The translations under genes and the position numbers were made by a program. Below are positions 1-5,515 of a stretch of DNA of 12,419 bases, piece by piece. The DNA is from DATCZS01 sp036525795 (GTDB taxonomy: Bacteria; Actinomycetota; Acidimicrobiia; Spongiisociales; ZC4RG35). Positions within the stretch are counted from its first letter, which is position 1. Every line of letters begins with the position of its first letter. Where the stretch lies: positions 1 through 12,419 of the forward strand of contig DATCZS010000012.1 in NCBI GenBank assembly GCA_036525795.1, in the 5' to 3' direction. The notes beneath the pieces were generated by a model. It made no database searches. It worked only from the letters and a program-made list of their open reading frames with translations, and was not told where the DNA came from.

Positions 1-15
1 CCCCCCAAAGGGGGG
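1..15. repeat. perfect C6-AAA-G6 inverted repeat at the window edge
   Basis: Six C, three A and six G form a perfect 6-bp hairpin at the first bases of the window. The stem may continue outside the window. It could be part of a terminator for an off-window gene, but no T-run follows on either strand. The rest of bases 16-172 holds no gene I can recognise. One reading frame stays open through bases 1-240, but its sequence is not protein-like and it ends inside the antisense of the tRNA. Confidence 0.4.
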
Positions 16-172
16 AGAAACACGTCACACCGCGAAGAACAGGGGCCGTCGCTTCGTCTCGAATCCCATACCGCTACGCCGGACCAGTCGTTGTTGGCGC
101 GTGGTGCCCGACGAGCGAGACGCCTTCGGCCTCGACGGCGCGTGAAGCTGCCGACAACCTGGGAACACGTCG

Positions 173-194
173 ATCCCCTTTCGCTACAGGGGAT
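173..194 (-). terminator. hairpin just downstream of tRNA-Val
   Basis: ATCCCCT (173-179) pairs with AGGGGAT (188-194), giving 7 bp around an 8-nt loop. It starts 8 nt past the 3' end of the minus-strand tRNA, where a terminator is expected. No U-tract follows, which is common for high-GC actinobacterial terminators, so function is inferred from position and symmetry. Confidence 0.45.
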
Positions 195-202
195 TCCTCC
201 GG

Positions 203-275
203 TGGGCGTTGACGGTTTCGAACCGCCGACCTCTTCCTTGTAAGGGAAGCGCTCTCCCAACTGAGCTAAACGCCC
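203..275 (-). tRNA. tRNA-Val (anticodon UAC)
   Basis: On the minus strand the cloverleaf is complete. The acceptor stem GGGCGTT (275-269) pairs with AACGCCC (210-204) and the discriminator base A is at 203. TA precedes a GCTC/GAGC D-stem. The anticodon stem CTTCC/GGAAG closes the loop CTTACAA, giving anticodon TAC, which reads GUA valine codons. The T-arm is GGCGG, TTCGAAA, CCGTC with one G-T pair. The 3' CCA is not encoded: the next bases are CCG. Length is 73 nt. Confidence 0.96.
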
Positions 276-307
276 CGGTGACGGCGAACCGCCGCCTCGA
301 AGGGGTC

Positions 308-313
308 ACGATA
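308..313 (-). promoter_or_regulatory. possible -10 box for tRNA-Val
   Basis: TATCGT on the minus strand lies 32 nt upstream of the tRNA 5' end, a plausible distance for a -10 box with a short processed leader. No good -35 hexamer is visible 16-18 nt further up. The same hexamer recurs before the LiaF-like gene at 4396-4401. Weak call. Confidence 0.3.
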
Positions 314-447
314 GCGACGGGCCGGAGGCCGGAACAGTGGGTCGTCGGCCCGCCCTCCCTGCCGAACAGAGATCAGCCTCAACTCTGCGCAGCCACGGAC
401 CGATAGAGGGGAATCGACGCACACCCCTCACGGAGCAGACCGTACCA

Positions 448-1371
448 ATGACTTCACGCAAGATGAACGCCTGGGACGCAGGCGACGATGCGGTCAAGAA
501 CTACCTCGACGGCATCGGCATGTACACGCTCCTCACAGCCGATGAAGAGGTCTCCCTCGCCAAGACCATCGAGCGCGGCCGCAAGGCGGAGCTGGTGCTC
601 GCCGCCGGTACCGGCGGAAACGCCACCGACCTCGACAGGGCCATTCAGGAAGGCCTCGCCGCCCGCCGGCGGTTCATCCAGGCCAATCTCCGTCTCGTCG
701 TCTCGATCGCCAAGCGCTACCAGCGTTCCGGACTCCCCTTCCTCGACCTCGTCCAGGAAGGGAACCTCGGCCTGATCAGGGCTGTCGAGAAGTTCGAATA
801 CCGCAAGGGCTTCAAGTTCTCGACCTATGCCACATGGTGGATCCGTCAGTCGATCAGCCGGGCGATCGCCGACAAGAGCCGCACCATCCGGGTTCCCGTC
901 CACATGATGGACACCATCGGCCAGGTCCAGAGCGCAGAGAGCGACCTGCTCAAGCGCCTTGGACGGGCCCCCACCGATGCCGAGATCGCCGAAGAGGCGG
1001 GACTCACCGAGGAAAAGGTTGCCGAAGCCAAGCGGGTGGCACCCGAACCGGTATCGATCTTCGAGCCGATCGGCGAGGACAGTGCCGTGCTCGGCGACTT
1101 CATCGAGGACCAAGATGCCGATGACCCCTTCGAGATGGCCCTGCTCAGCCTGCGGTTGGAGGACCTCCAGGACGTGCTGTCGGTCCTCAACGATCGGGAA
1201 CGCCAGGTGATCGTCATGCGCTACGGCCTCGACAACGTCGAGCCACGAACCCTCGACGAGGTGGGCCGCCACTTCGCGGTCACCCGCGAACGCATCCGCC
1301 AGATCGAAGCCAAGGCCATCACCAAGATGCGCAAACCGATCAAGGTCTACCCCAACGTCGCCTCCCTCTGA
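448..1371 (+). CDS. RNA polymerase sigma-70 family factor (RpoD/SigB-like, no region 1.1)
   Basis: This 307-residue sigma factor directs core RNA polymerase to promoters. Region 1.2 is at about residues 15-45. Region 2 (about 73-145) contains NLRLVVSIAKRY, the DLVQEGNLGLIRAVEKF core-binding segment and FSTYATWWIRQSISRAI, the -10 recognition helix. Region 3 follows at about 150-225. Region 4 (about 245-297) ends in the HTH segment VTRERIRQIEAKA. The acidic region 1.1 is absent. After region 4 the protein ends KMRKPIKVYPNVASL rather than the RHPSRSQVLRDYLD-type tail of many actinobacterial primary sigmas, so it may be a group 2 factor, although this lineage's primary factor cannot be excluded. 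ATG 448 is chosen because GGAG lies 12 nt upstream and homology begins soon after it. ATG 463 is an alternative without a ribosome site. The frame stays open upstream to 337, but that part does not resemble sigma factors. Confidence 0.93.
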   Translation: MTSRKMNAWDAGDDAVKNYLDGIGMYTLLTADEEVSLAKTIERGRKAELVLAAGTGGNATDLDRAIQEGLAARRRFIQANLRLVVSIAKRYQRSGLPFLDLVQEGNLGLIRAVEKFEYRKGFKFSTYATWWIRQSISRAIADKSRTIRVPVHMMDTIGQVQSAESDLLKRLGRAPTDAEIAEEAGLTEEKVAEAKRVAPEPVSIFEPIGEDSAVLGDFIEDQDADDPFEMALLSLRLEDLQDVLSVLNDRERQVIVMRYGLDNVEPRTLDEVGRHFAVTRERIRQIEAKAITKMRKPIKVYPNVASL

Positions 1372-1386
1372 TTCCACCCCGTCGCC

Positions 1387-1417
1387 CAGAAGGCCCGCAC
1401 TGCGTGCGGGCCTTCTG
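1387..1417. terminator. bidirectional terminator between sigma gene and whiB7
   Basis: CAGAAGGCCCGCAC (1387-1400) and GTGCGGGCCTTCTG (1404-1417) form a perfect 14-bp stem with a TGC loop. It starts 15 nt after the sigma stop codon and lies 20 nt past the whiB7 stop codon on the other strand, so it can serve both convergent genes. There is no U-run on either side. Confidence 0.88.
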
Positions 1418-1437
1418 CTGTGCCGGTCGAGCCGACT

Positions 1438-1740
1438 TCATGCCGACCGAACGATGTCGCGCAGGTCCTCGACGGTCGCCTCGGCCCGCAGGTGCCGTTC
1501 GTCGTGTCTGGGTCGGCCTCGTCCCCGCTTGCGGTGGTAGGCGCGGCCGTCCCAGAAGATCACACCGCCCCACACACCCCATTCCAGGGCGTCTTCCAGG
1601 GCAGTCTCCAGGCACGGGATCCTGACCTCACAGCCCGAGCAGATCGCCTGGGCCTCGGCCAGATCGGTGGGTCGCTCCGAGAAGAACAACTCGTGGCGAC
1701 CCGAGTCGATACATCGACCTCGCTCGTAGATGACGTTCAT
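1438..1740 (-). CDS. whiB7: WhiB7-type iron-sulfur transcription regulator
   Basis: This 100-residue WhiB-family protein holds a [4Fe-4S] cluster and acts by docking on a sigma factor at promoters. The four ligand cysteines are C10, C34, C37 and C43 (CX2CX5C spacing). The turn GVWGG is at 55-59. A basic tail with KRGRGRPR (71-78) is an AT-hook like that of WhiB7/WblC, the actinobacterial activator of intrinsic antibiotic resistance; other WhiB proteins usually lack RGRPR. ATG 1740 is chosen because AGAGAGG lies 10 nt upstream. The frame also opens at 1824, but that ATG sits at the edge of a hairpin with no ribosome site. The gene lies 110 bp behind a 62-codon upstream ORF and a terminator hairpin, an arrangement known for whiB7/wblC leaders. 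WhiB7 assignment is by motif and context; membership of the WhiB family is certain. Confidence 0.9.
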   Translation of the reverse strand: MNVIYERGRCIDSGRHELFFSERPTDLAEAQAICSGCEVRIPCLETALEDALEWGVWGGVIFWDGRAYHRKRGRGRPRHDERHLRAEATVEDLRDIVRSA

Positions 1741-1792
1741 GGGATGGTTTCCTCTCTCGTGTCCTTGCTGGCGAACCGGAGGCCAAACGGGA

Positions 1793-1821
1793 AGGACCGC
1801 CGGTGGGGTGCCGGCGGTCCT
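1793..1821 (-). terminator. attenuator hairpin in the whiB7 leader
   Basis: In transcription order (minus strand) AGGACCGCCGG, the loop CACCCCA and CCGGCGGTCCT form a perfect 11-bp stem. The following bases TCCCGTTT are moderately U-rich. It lies 29 nt after the stop codon of the upstream ORF and 52 nt before the whiB7 start. That fits an intrinsic terminator which must be bypassed for whiB7 to be expressed. Confidence 0.72.
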
Positions 1822-1850
1822 CATGCGAACGATGGTTCGGTTCTCTCAGA

Positions 1851-2039
1851 TCATTCGAGAGGAGGCCGCCGGTTGGGGATCGGGTCGACGATTCCGGCCG
1901 TCGTGAGGACGGCGGTCGCGTTGGCGATGAGACCCGGGAGCGCGGTGCTGCGCGTCCGTCCCTGCGGAGTGGCGAGCAGCGCGAGCATCTCCCCCATGGG
2001 GGCGAAACGGTCTGTGTTGTCGCTGTACTGCTCGATCAT
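1851..2039 (-). CDS. 62-residue upstream ORF (leader peptide) of whiB7
   Basis: This small ORF begins at ATG 2039 with GGAGG 8 nt upstream (2048-2052), one of the best ribosome sites in the window. A GTG at 2045 is too close to that site. The peptide starts MIEQYSDNTDRF and ends IPNRRPPLE. It has no recognised domain, signal peptide or cysteine. It is the first ORF after a strong promoter, is followed by an 11-bp terminator and then by whiB7. In other actinobacteria whiB7/wblC is controlled by translation of an upstream ORF, with poor translation favouring read-through into the regulator gene. The last codons (1860-1872) repeat the 3' arm of the terminator, which suits a leader whose role is to report ribosome progress. 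An independent function of the peptide cannot be excluded, since it is longer than a minimal leader. Confidence 0.78.
   Translation of the reverse strand: MIEQYSDNTDRFAPMGEMLALLATPQGRTRSTALPGLIANATAVLTTAGIVDPIPNRRPPLE
1860..1872 (-). promoter_or_regulatory. putative antiterminator arm within the upstream ORF
   Basis: In the RNA the last codons of the upstream ORF read CCGGCGGCCTCCT. This can pair with all 11 bases of the terminator 5' arm (AGGACCGCCGG, 1821-1811) if two C residues bulge out. The two structures exclude each other. A ribosome finishing the ORF would cover this segment and let the terminator form, while a ribosome held earlier would leave it free. A 5-bp CTCTC/GAGAG helix (1861-1857 with 1847-1843) around the stop codon also competes for its edge. 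Pairing was worked out by hand. Confidence 0.62.
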
Positions 2040-2066
2040 GGGCACATCCTCCGATTGCCTCCCCGC

Positions 2067-2096
2067 AACCTATGGCGCCAGAACAGGCGGTGTCAA
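2067..2096 (-). promoter_or_regulatory. sigma-70 promoter of the whiB7 leader transcript
   Basis: On the minus strand TTGACA (2096-2091) is followed by an 18-nt spacer and TAGGTT (2072-2067). The start point would be near 2060, about 20 nt before the upstream-ORF start codon. This is the most consensus-like -35 box I see in the window. Confidence 0.75.
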
Positions 2097-2100
2097 GGGA

Positions 2101-2119
2101 ATATGCGCAGGATGCATAT
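2101..2119. promoter_or_regulatory. AT-rich perfect inverted repeat upstream of the whiB7 -35 box
   Basis: ATATGC (2101-2106) and GCATAT (2114-2119) are perfect inverted copies separated by 7 nt, with the inner edge 4 nt from the -35 box. The stretch is unusually AT-rich for this DNA. WhiB7 is known to activate promoters, including its own, through an AT-rich element just upstream of -35. This may be that element, or the operator of another dimeric regulator. Confidence 0.5.
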
Positions 2120-2146
2120 CTCCGGGTCGACAGACCTGAAATCGGC

Positions 2147-3736
2147 TCAGCGCAGCGATTCGACCAGTGCCACAAGCGTCGCTTCCCGATCGACGCCGAG
2201 ATCCACCCGGAGCACCCTGCGCCCCGCGTCGACGAGCGCCTGATGGTCGCCCGCCGCCTGCGCGGCGATGATGGCTTCGAAGGTGTGATCGGTCTCCGGA
2301 ACCGCCACAGACGAACCGGGAGTGTCGACCAGTTGGATGAAGACGCCCGAACTCGGCCCTCCCTTGTGAAGCTGGCCGGTCGAGTGCAGGAACCGGGGAC
2401 CCCAGCCGAGGGTGGTGGCGACGCCGGTCACCCCGGCGATCGCCTTGCGGAACTCGGTGAGACTCGCCCCCGTTTCTGAGTTCGGCGGCAGGTAGGCGTG
2501 GATCCCCACGTAGCCGCCGACCGGCACCGACCCGAGCAGATCGCGCAAAGGGCCGGCCGCGGCGGAGGCGGCGACCGTGGGCACGGCCGCCAGGTCCAGG
2601 TCTCCGGCCATCGCCCGGTTGGCAGCGATCTTGGCTGCCTCCACGTCCGGCTGGTCGAACGGGTTCACCCCCAGCTCGGCTCCGATCACCGCCGTGACCA
2701 TCTCGGCACGAAGCATCTCCGAGCCGAGCGACCCCGGACCGGGCAGTTCGAAGCCGATCGTTGGATGGCCCGCCCGAATGAACTCCCCGAGGTCGGGGCC
2801 CTGCTCCTCCGCCAACACGTACGACACGAACACCCGATCGCGCCCGTACGTGTGGGCCGGCGCGAGAGGCTCGTCCGCCACCGGGATCACGCCGGTGCCG
2901 TGCTTGCCGAGACTCTCGGCGACCAATTGCTCCATCCATGCGGGGAGAGACGCCAATCCGGGGGAGGTGAGCAGCGTCAGCTTGTCGATGCCCCGGCGGA
3001 CGAGTGCGGCGAGGGCGAGACCCAATCCGACTGCCGGGTCGGCCTGCGCCGCGGTGGCCGCCTGCGAGGCCAGCCTCCCCGCCTCGTCGAGGAGCCCCTC
3101 GACATCTGCGCCGATGAGGGCGGCCGGAACCAGGCCGAAGTGGGTGAGGGCGCTGAATCGCCCTCCCACGTCAGGGTTGGCCAGGAAGAGGTGACGAAAC
3201 CCGCGCGCTTCCGCCAGCCGGGCCAGCGAGGTGCCGGGATCGGTGATGGCGACGAACCTGTCGCCCCGCCCCCCGGTCTCGGACCAGAAGTAGCGGAAGA
3301 ACGACATCGTCTCGAGCGTGCCCCCGGATTTCGACGACACCACGAAGATCGTACGAAGGGGGTCGATTCGCCGCCGGACGTCGAGAACCGCCTCGGGGTG
3401 GGTCGAGTCGAGCACGATCAGCCGGGGATGGCCTTCGACAGGGGCGAACGTGGAGGCGAAGACCTCCGGCGCCAGACTGGAGCCCCCCATGCCGCACAGC
3501 ACCACGTGGTCGGCTGTAGGAGCCAGCTCGCCGGCCACCCTGCGGATCTCGTCGAGCTCGGGGCGCATCGTCTCGTGGAGGTCGATCCAGCCAAGCCGGT
3601 TGGCAAGCTCCGGCACCCCGGGATCATCGGAGAACACCGTTGGGTCGCCCCGCCACAGGCGTCCGACGCGATCGCCGTCATTCCACGAGGCGATGGCAGC
3701 GGCCACGGACGGCGAGAGGAGCGACACCAGGTTCAT
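2147..3736 (-). CDS. pgi: glucose-6-phosphate isomerase, stand-alone form of the transaldolase-fused type
   Basis: It interconverts glucose 6-phosphate and fructose 6-phosphate in the cytoplasm (glycolysis, gluconeogenesis). The 529-residue protein shows a first SIS-like domain with GMGGSSLAPEVF (82-93), the sugar-phosphate loop SSKSGGTLE (134-142), TDPGTSLARL (165-174) and the family signature PDVGGRFSALTHFG (188-201). The second half has NPFDQPDVEAAK (358-369, the FDQxxVE..K signature) and HSTGQLHKGGP (451-461), which carries the conserved C-terminal histidine and lysine. Motif wording matches the isomerase half of bifunctional transaldolase-isomerase proteins of actinobacteria, but no transaldolase domain is present and the upstream gene is unrelated. 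ATG 3736 is chosen because homology begins there; the frame runs open to 3841 without similarity. There is no clear ribosome site. CATACT 6 nt before the ATG may be the -10 box of a leaderless transcript. Confidence 0.92.
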   Translation of the reverse strand: MNLVSLLSPSVAAAIASWNDGDRVGRLWRGDPTVFSDDPGVPELANRLGWIDLHETMRPELDEIRRVAGELAPTADHVVLCGMGGSSLAPEVFASTFAPVEGHPRLIVLDSTHPEAVLDVRRRIDPLRTIFVVSSKSGGTLETMSFFRYFWSETGGRGDRFVAITDPGTSLARLAEARGFRHLFLANPDVGGRFSALTHFGLVPAALIGADVEGLLDEAGRLASQAATAAQADPAVGLGLALAALVRRGIDKLTLLTSPGLASLPAWMEQLVAESLGKHGTGVIPVADEPLAPAHTYGRDRVFVSYVLAEEQGPDLGEFIRAGHPTIGFELPGPGSLGSEMLRAEMVTAVIGAELGVNPFDQPDVEAAKIAANRAMAGDLDLAAVPTVAASAAAGPLRDLLGSVPVGGYVGIHAYLPPNSETGASLTEFRKAIAGVTGVATTLGWGPRFLHSTGQLHKGGPSSGVFIQLVDTPGSSVAVPETDHTFEAIIAAQAAGDHQALVDAGRRVLRVDLGVDREATLVALVESLR

Positions 3737-3790
3737 GCAGCCAGTATGCCAGTCGGCCGAGTCGCAGCTCCCTGATCCACGCGCAACCGG

Positions 3791-3804
3791 CGGCGTTGAC
3801 GCCG
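3791..3804 (-). terminator. weak hairpin after the nitroreductase-family gene
   Basis: CGGCG, the loop TTGA and CGCCG form a 5-bp stem in the 101-bp gap between the nitroreductase-family gene and pgi. It is short and lacks a U-run, so it may be chance in GC-rich DNA. Confidence 0.22.
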
Positions 3805-3837
3805 ATCCCGCCGACCCCACACCGGGGGGACGAAGCG

Positions 3838-4305
3838 TCACCCGAGCCGGACGGTGACCACCACCAGCCTGGGCGTCACGTCGCGCACGCCGGTCGGGTC
3901 GGGGACTCCGGCGTCATCGAGACGGATCCCGTGGGCCTTGGCGTCCATCGACCTGCCGGTCAGGAAGGCAGCCACCGCCGGTTCGTCTCCGGCGTCACCG
4001 ACGTGGGCATCGGCAGTGCCGGTGCGATCGATCCCGGCGAGGCGGAGCCCCACAGGAACCCCGCCCACCAGGTTCCGCCACCACCTTCGTGACGCGTCGG
4101 TCAGGATCGTCACGGTGTCGCCGTCTCTCGAGTAGCTCACCGGAAAGGAGTACCGGAGCCCGCTCTTGGTGCCGGTGAAGCTGATCAGAGCCACGGACTT
4201 TCCGATCATCCGCTGCAACCCGGGGGTTTTGAGAAATCCGACCATGCACGCGTTGAGCACGCGCGGCGGGGCAGGGTCGGGAACCGATGTCATCGTCTCT
4301 GTCAC
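3838..4305 (-). CDS. deazaflavin (F420)-dependent nitroreductase/quinone reductase family protein
   Basis: This 155-residue protein resembles the DDN-like split-barrel family, which uses reduced F420 (some members FMN or heme) to reduce quinones, nitro compounds or other small substrates. The recognisable block is SFTGTKSGLRYSFPVSYSR (42-60), then DGDTVTILTDASRRWWRNL (61-79), then GGVPVGLRLAG. This corresponds to the TTGRKSGKPR...PV.Y...GD......WW.NL pattern of the family. GTG 4305 is chosen because AAGGAG lies 7 nt upstream; ATG 4293 would sit too far from it. The N-terminus is short and lacks a signal peptide. The gene is divergent from the LiaF-like gene, with about 100 bp between them. 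The substrate cannot be told from sequence. Binding of F420 is an inference from the family. Confidence 0.82.
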   Translation of the reverse strand: MTETMTSVPDPAPPRVLNACMVGFLKTPGLQRMIGKSVALISFTGTKSGLRYSFPVSYSRDGDTVTILTDASRRWWRNLVGGVPVGLRLAGIDRTGTADAHVGDAGDEPAVAAFLTGRSMDAKAHGIRLDDAGVPDPTGVRDVTPRLVVVTVRLG

Positions 4306-4395
4306 CAATCTGCTCCTTCGACCTCCGTCAGGCTGCCAGCCGGGTCGGTCGGTCGGTAGGACCGGATGGCACGACTGCGGAGCGGCCGCCGGGGG

Positions 4396-4401
4396 TATCG
4401 T
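4396..4401 (+). promoter_or_regulatory. -10 box of a probable leaderless promoter (LiaF-like gene)
   Basis: TATCGT ends 7 nt before ATG 4409, which has no Shine-Dalgarno sequence. This spacing would place transcription start at or next to the start codon. No convincing -35 box is visible; upstream is a short GGTC tandem (4344-4356). Confidence 0.45.
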
Positions 4402-4408
4402 CATCGGC

Positions 4409-4882
4409 ATGCGTTTCGTGCGGAGGTTCCTCAAAGCGGTGATCGTCCTCGACCTCGTCGCGGCAGTTGCGGCGTTGATCACCAAGTCCCTCGTCAAGTC
4501 GGAAGGTGGGCCTTCGGACAGCCGGTTCCGCCTCGTGGCGATCTTCGACGGAGCCCAGTTCCGGTCGTCGGCGGACGCCTTCGAGACCGGCACCGTGGTG
4601 GCGATGTTCGGTGGAGCCCAGGTCGACCTCCGCCGGGCGGGGCCGGGCAGCGTCGAAGCCGTCCTCGACGTGACAGCCGCCTTCGGCGGAGTGGAGATCG
4701 TCGTTCCCGACACTTGGGCCGTCACCCAGCGGGGGCCGACCATCGCCGGCGGAGTCGATGTGCGGGTCCCGGAGGCGACCACCCTCCCTGCCGATGCCCC
4801 CCGGCTCACCATTCACACCCGCGTCGTGTTCGGCGGGGTCAGTGTGGTCGGCCGTCCCGTGCTGAAGGCGGCTGAAGGCTGA
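4409..4882 (+). CDS. LiaF-like (cell-wall stress) membrane-anchored beta-repeat protein
   Basis: This 157-residue protein has a basic N-terminus (MRFVRRFLK), one membrane helix (about 8-29) and then a beta-rich domain built from repeated turns: FDGAQFRS (46-53), MFGGAQVDLR (66-75), AFGGVEIVVP (91-100) and VFGGVSVVG (140-148). The FGG-(A/V)-x-(V/I) repeats followed by VPDTWAV and IAGGVDVRVPE match the C-terminal domain of LiaF/YvqF-type proteins, which hold envelope-stress two-component kinases in check. ATG 4409 is chosen because the membrane helix starts directly after it. The longer frame from 4166 runs across the divergent gene and is not plausible. It converges on the response regulator gene with no gap, so it is probably part of the same envelope-stress locus, although transcribed separately. 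Its function here is inferred. Confidence 0.82.
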   Translation: MRFVRRFLKAVIVLDLVAAVAALITKSLVKSEGGPSDSRFRLVAIFDGAQFRSSADAFETGTVVAMFGGAQVDLRRAGPGSVEAVLDVTAAFGGVEIVVPDTWAVTQRGPTIAGGVDVRVPEATTLPADAPRLTIHTRVVFGGVSVVGRPVLKAAEG

Positions 4883-5515
4883 TCAGACGATCCGGCGGTG
4901 GCTGGCCCATCGGGCGAGCTCATACCGATTCGAGAGTTGGAGCTTGCGCAACACCGCAGAAACGTGGGTTTCCACCGTCTTGACGCTGATCGACAGCCGG
5001 CGAGCCACCTGCTTGTAGGAGTACCCGCGCGCAATCTGGCGCAGAACCTCCTTCTCACGGGGAGTCAGCTGGTCCAGCTCGGGGTCGATCGGAGCGGCCA
5101 TCGTGTCGGCGAACGCGTCGAGCACGAATCCGGCGAGACGGGGAGAGAAGACCGCGTCCCCCGCCTCGACGCGAGCGATCGACTCCACCAGCTGCTCGGG
5201 ATCGATCGACTTGGTCACGTACCCCCGGGCGCCCGCCCGAATCATGGCGATCACGTCTTCTGCGGCGTCGGACACCGACAGCGCCAGGAAGCGGGTGTCC
5301 GGATTGGTTTCCAGCACGTTCTCGATCACCGCCAATCCCCCACCGCCCGGCATGTGGACGTCGACGAGGACCACGTCGGGGGTGGTGTCGCGGATCGCCT
5401 CGATCGCCTCGTCGACATCGGAGGCGTCGCCCACGATGTCGACCTTTCCCTCCAGCTCCGCCTTGACCCCGGAGAGGAACAGCCGGTGGTCGTCGACCAG
5501 AAAGACCCGCGTCAC
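4883..5515 (-). CDS. NarL/LuxR-family response regulator (EsrR-like)
   Basis: This 210-residue cytoplasmic regulator is the likely partner of the kinase encoded just upstream. The receiver domain (1-115) has the acidic pair D8-D9, the phosphorylation site D52 in VLVDVHMPGG, S80 and K102. A linker leads to a LuxR-type helix-turn-helix (148-208) with LTPREKEVLRQIARGYS and the recognition region SVKTVETHVSAVLRKL. It starts at GTG 5515, which overlaps the kinase stop codon as GTGA, with AAGGAG 5 nt upstream, so the two are translationally coupled. Its stop codon abuts that of the LiaF-like gene inside the palindrome TGATCA. In EsrISR-type systems the regulator controls its own locus and envelope-stress genes. 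A palindrome at 6760-6779 is a candidate binding site. Confidence 0.93.
   Translation of the reverse strand: MTRVFLVDDHRLFLSGVKAELEGKVDIVGDASDVDEAIEAIRDTTPDVVLVDVHMPGGGGLAVIENVLETNPDTRFLALSVSDAAEDVIAMIRAGARGYVTKSIDPEQLVESIARVEAGDAVFSPRLAGFVLDAFADTMAAPIDPELDQLTPREKEVLRQIARGYSYKQVARRLSISVKTVETHVSAVLRKLQLSNRYELARWASHRRIV

Noticed and set aside
209..406. Plus-strand ORF of 65 codons across the tRNA, and the open frame 1-240 ending in a GFEPPTSSL-like peptide
   Set aside because: These are antisense readings of the tRNA-Val gene. GFEPPTSSL is the usual translation of tRNA antisense sequence, and no protein-like composition precedes it.
454..1377. 307-codon minus-strand ORF opposite the sigma gene
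   Set aside because: It is the complement frame of a clear sigma factor; long antisense ORFs are expected in GC-rich genes and this one has no recognisable motif.
1741..1824. Longer whiB7 reading frame starting at ATG 1824
   Set aside because: That start lies at the edge of the 11-bp hairpin with no ribosome site, the added residues are not WhiB-like, and ATG 1740 has AGAGAGG at good spacing.
2498..3775. 425-codon plus-strand ORF opposite pgi
   Set aside because: Its composition (His, Gly, Arg, Asp rich, no motifs) is that of a shadow frame, while the minus strand has all glucose-6-phosphate isomerase motifs.
4343..4358. GGTC tandem repeat in the nitroreductase/LiaF-like divergent region
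   Set aside because: Only three to four units of four bases, compatible with chance in GC-rich DNA, and no matching site elsewhere in the window.
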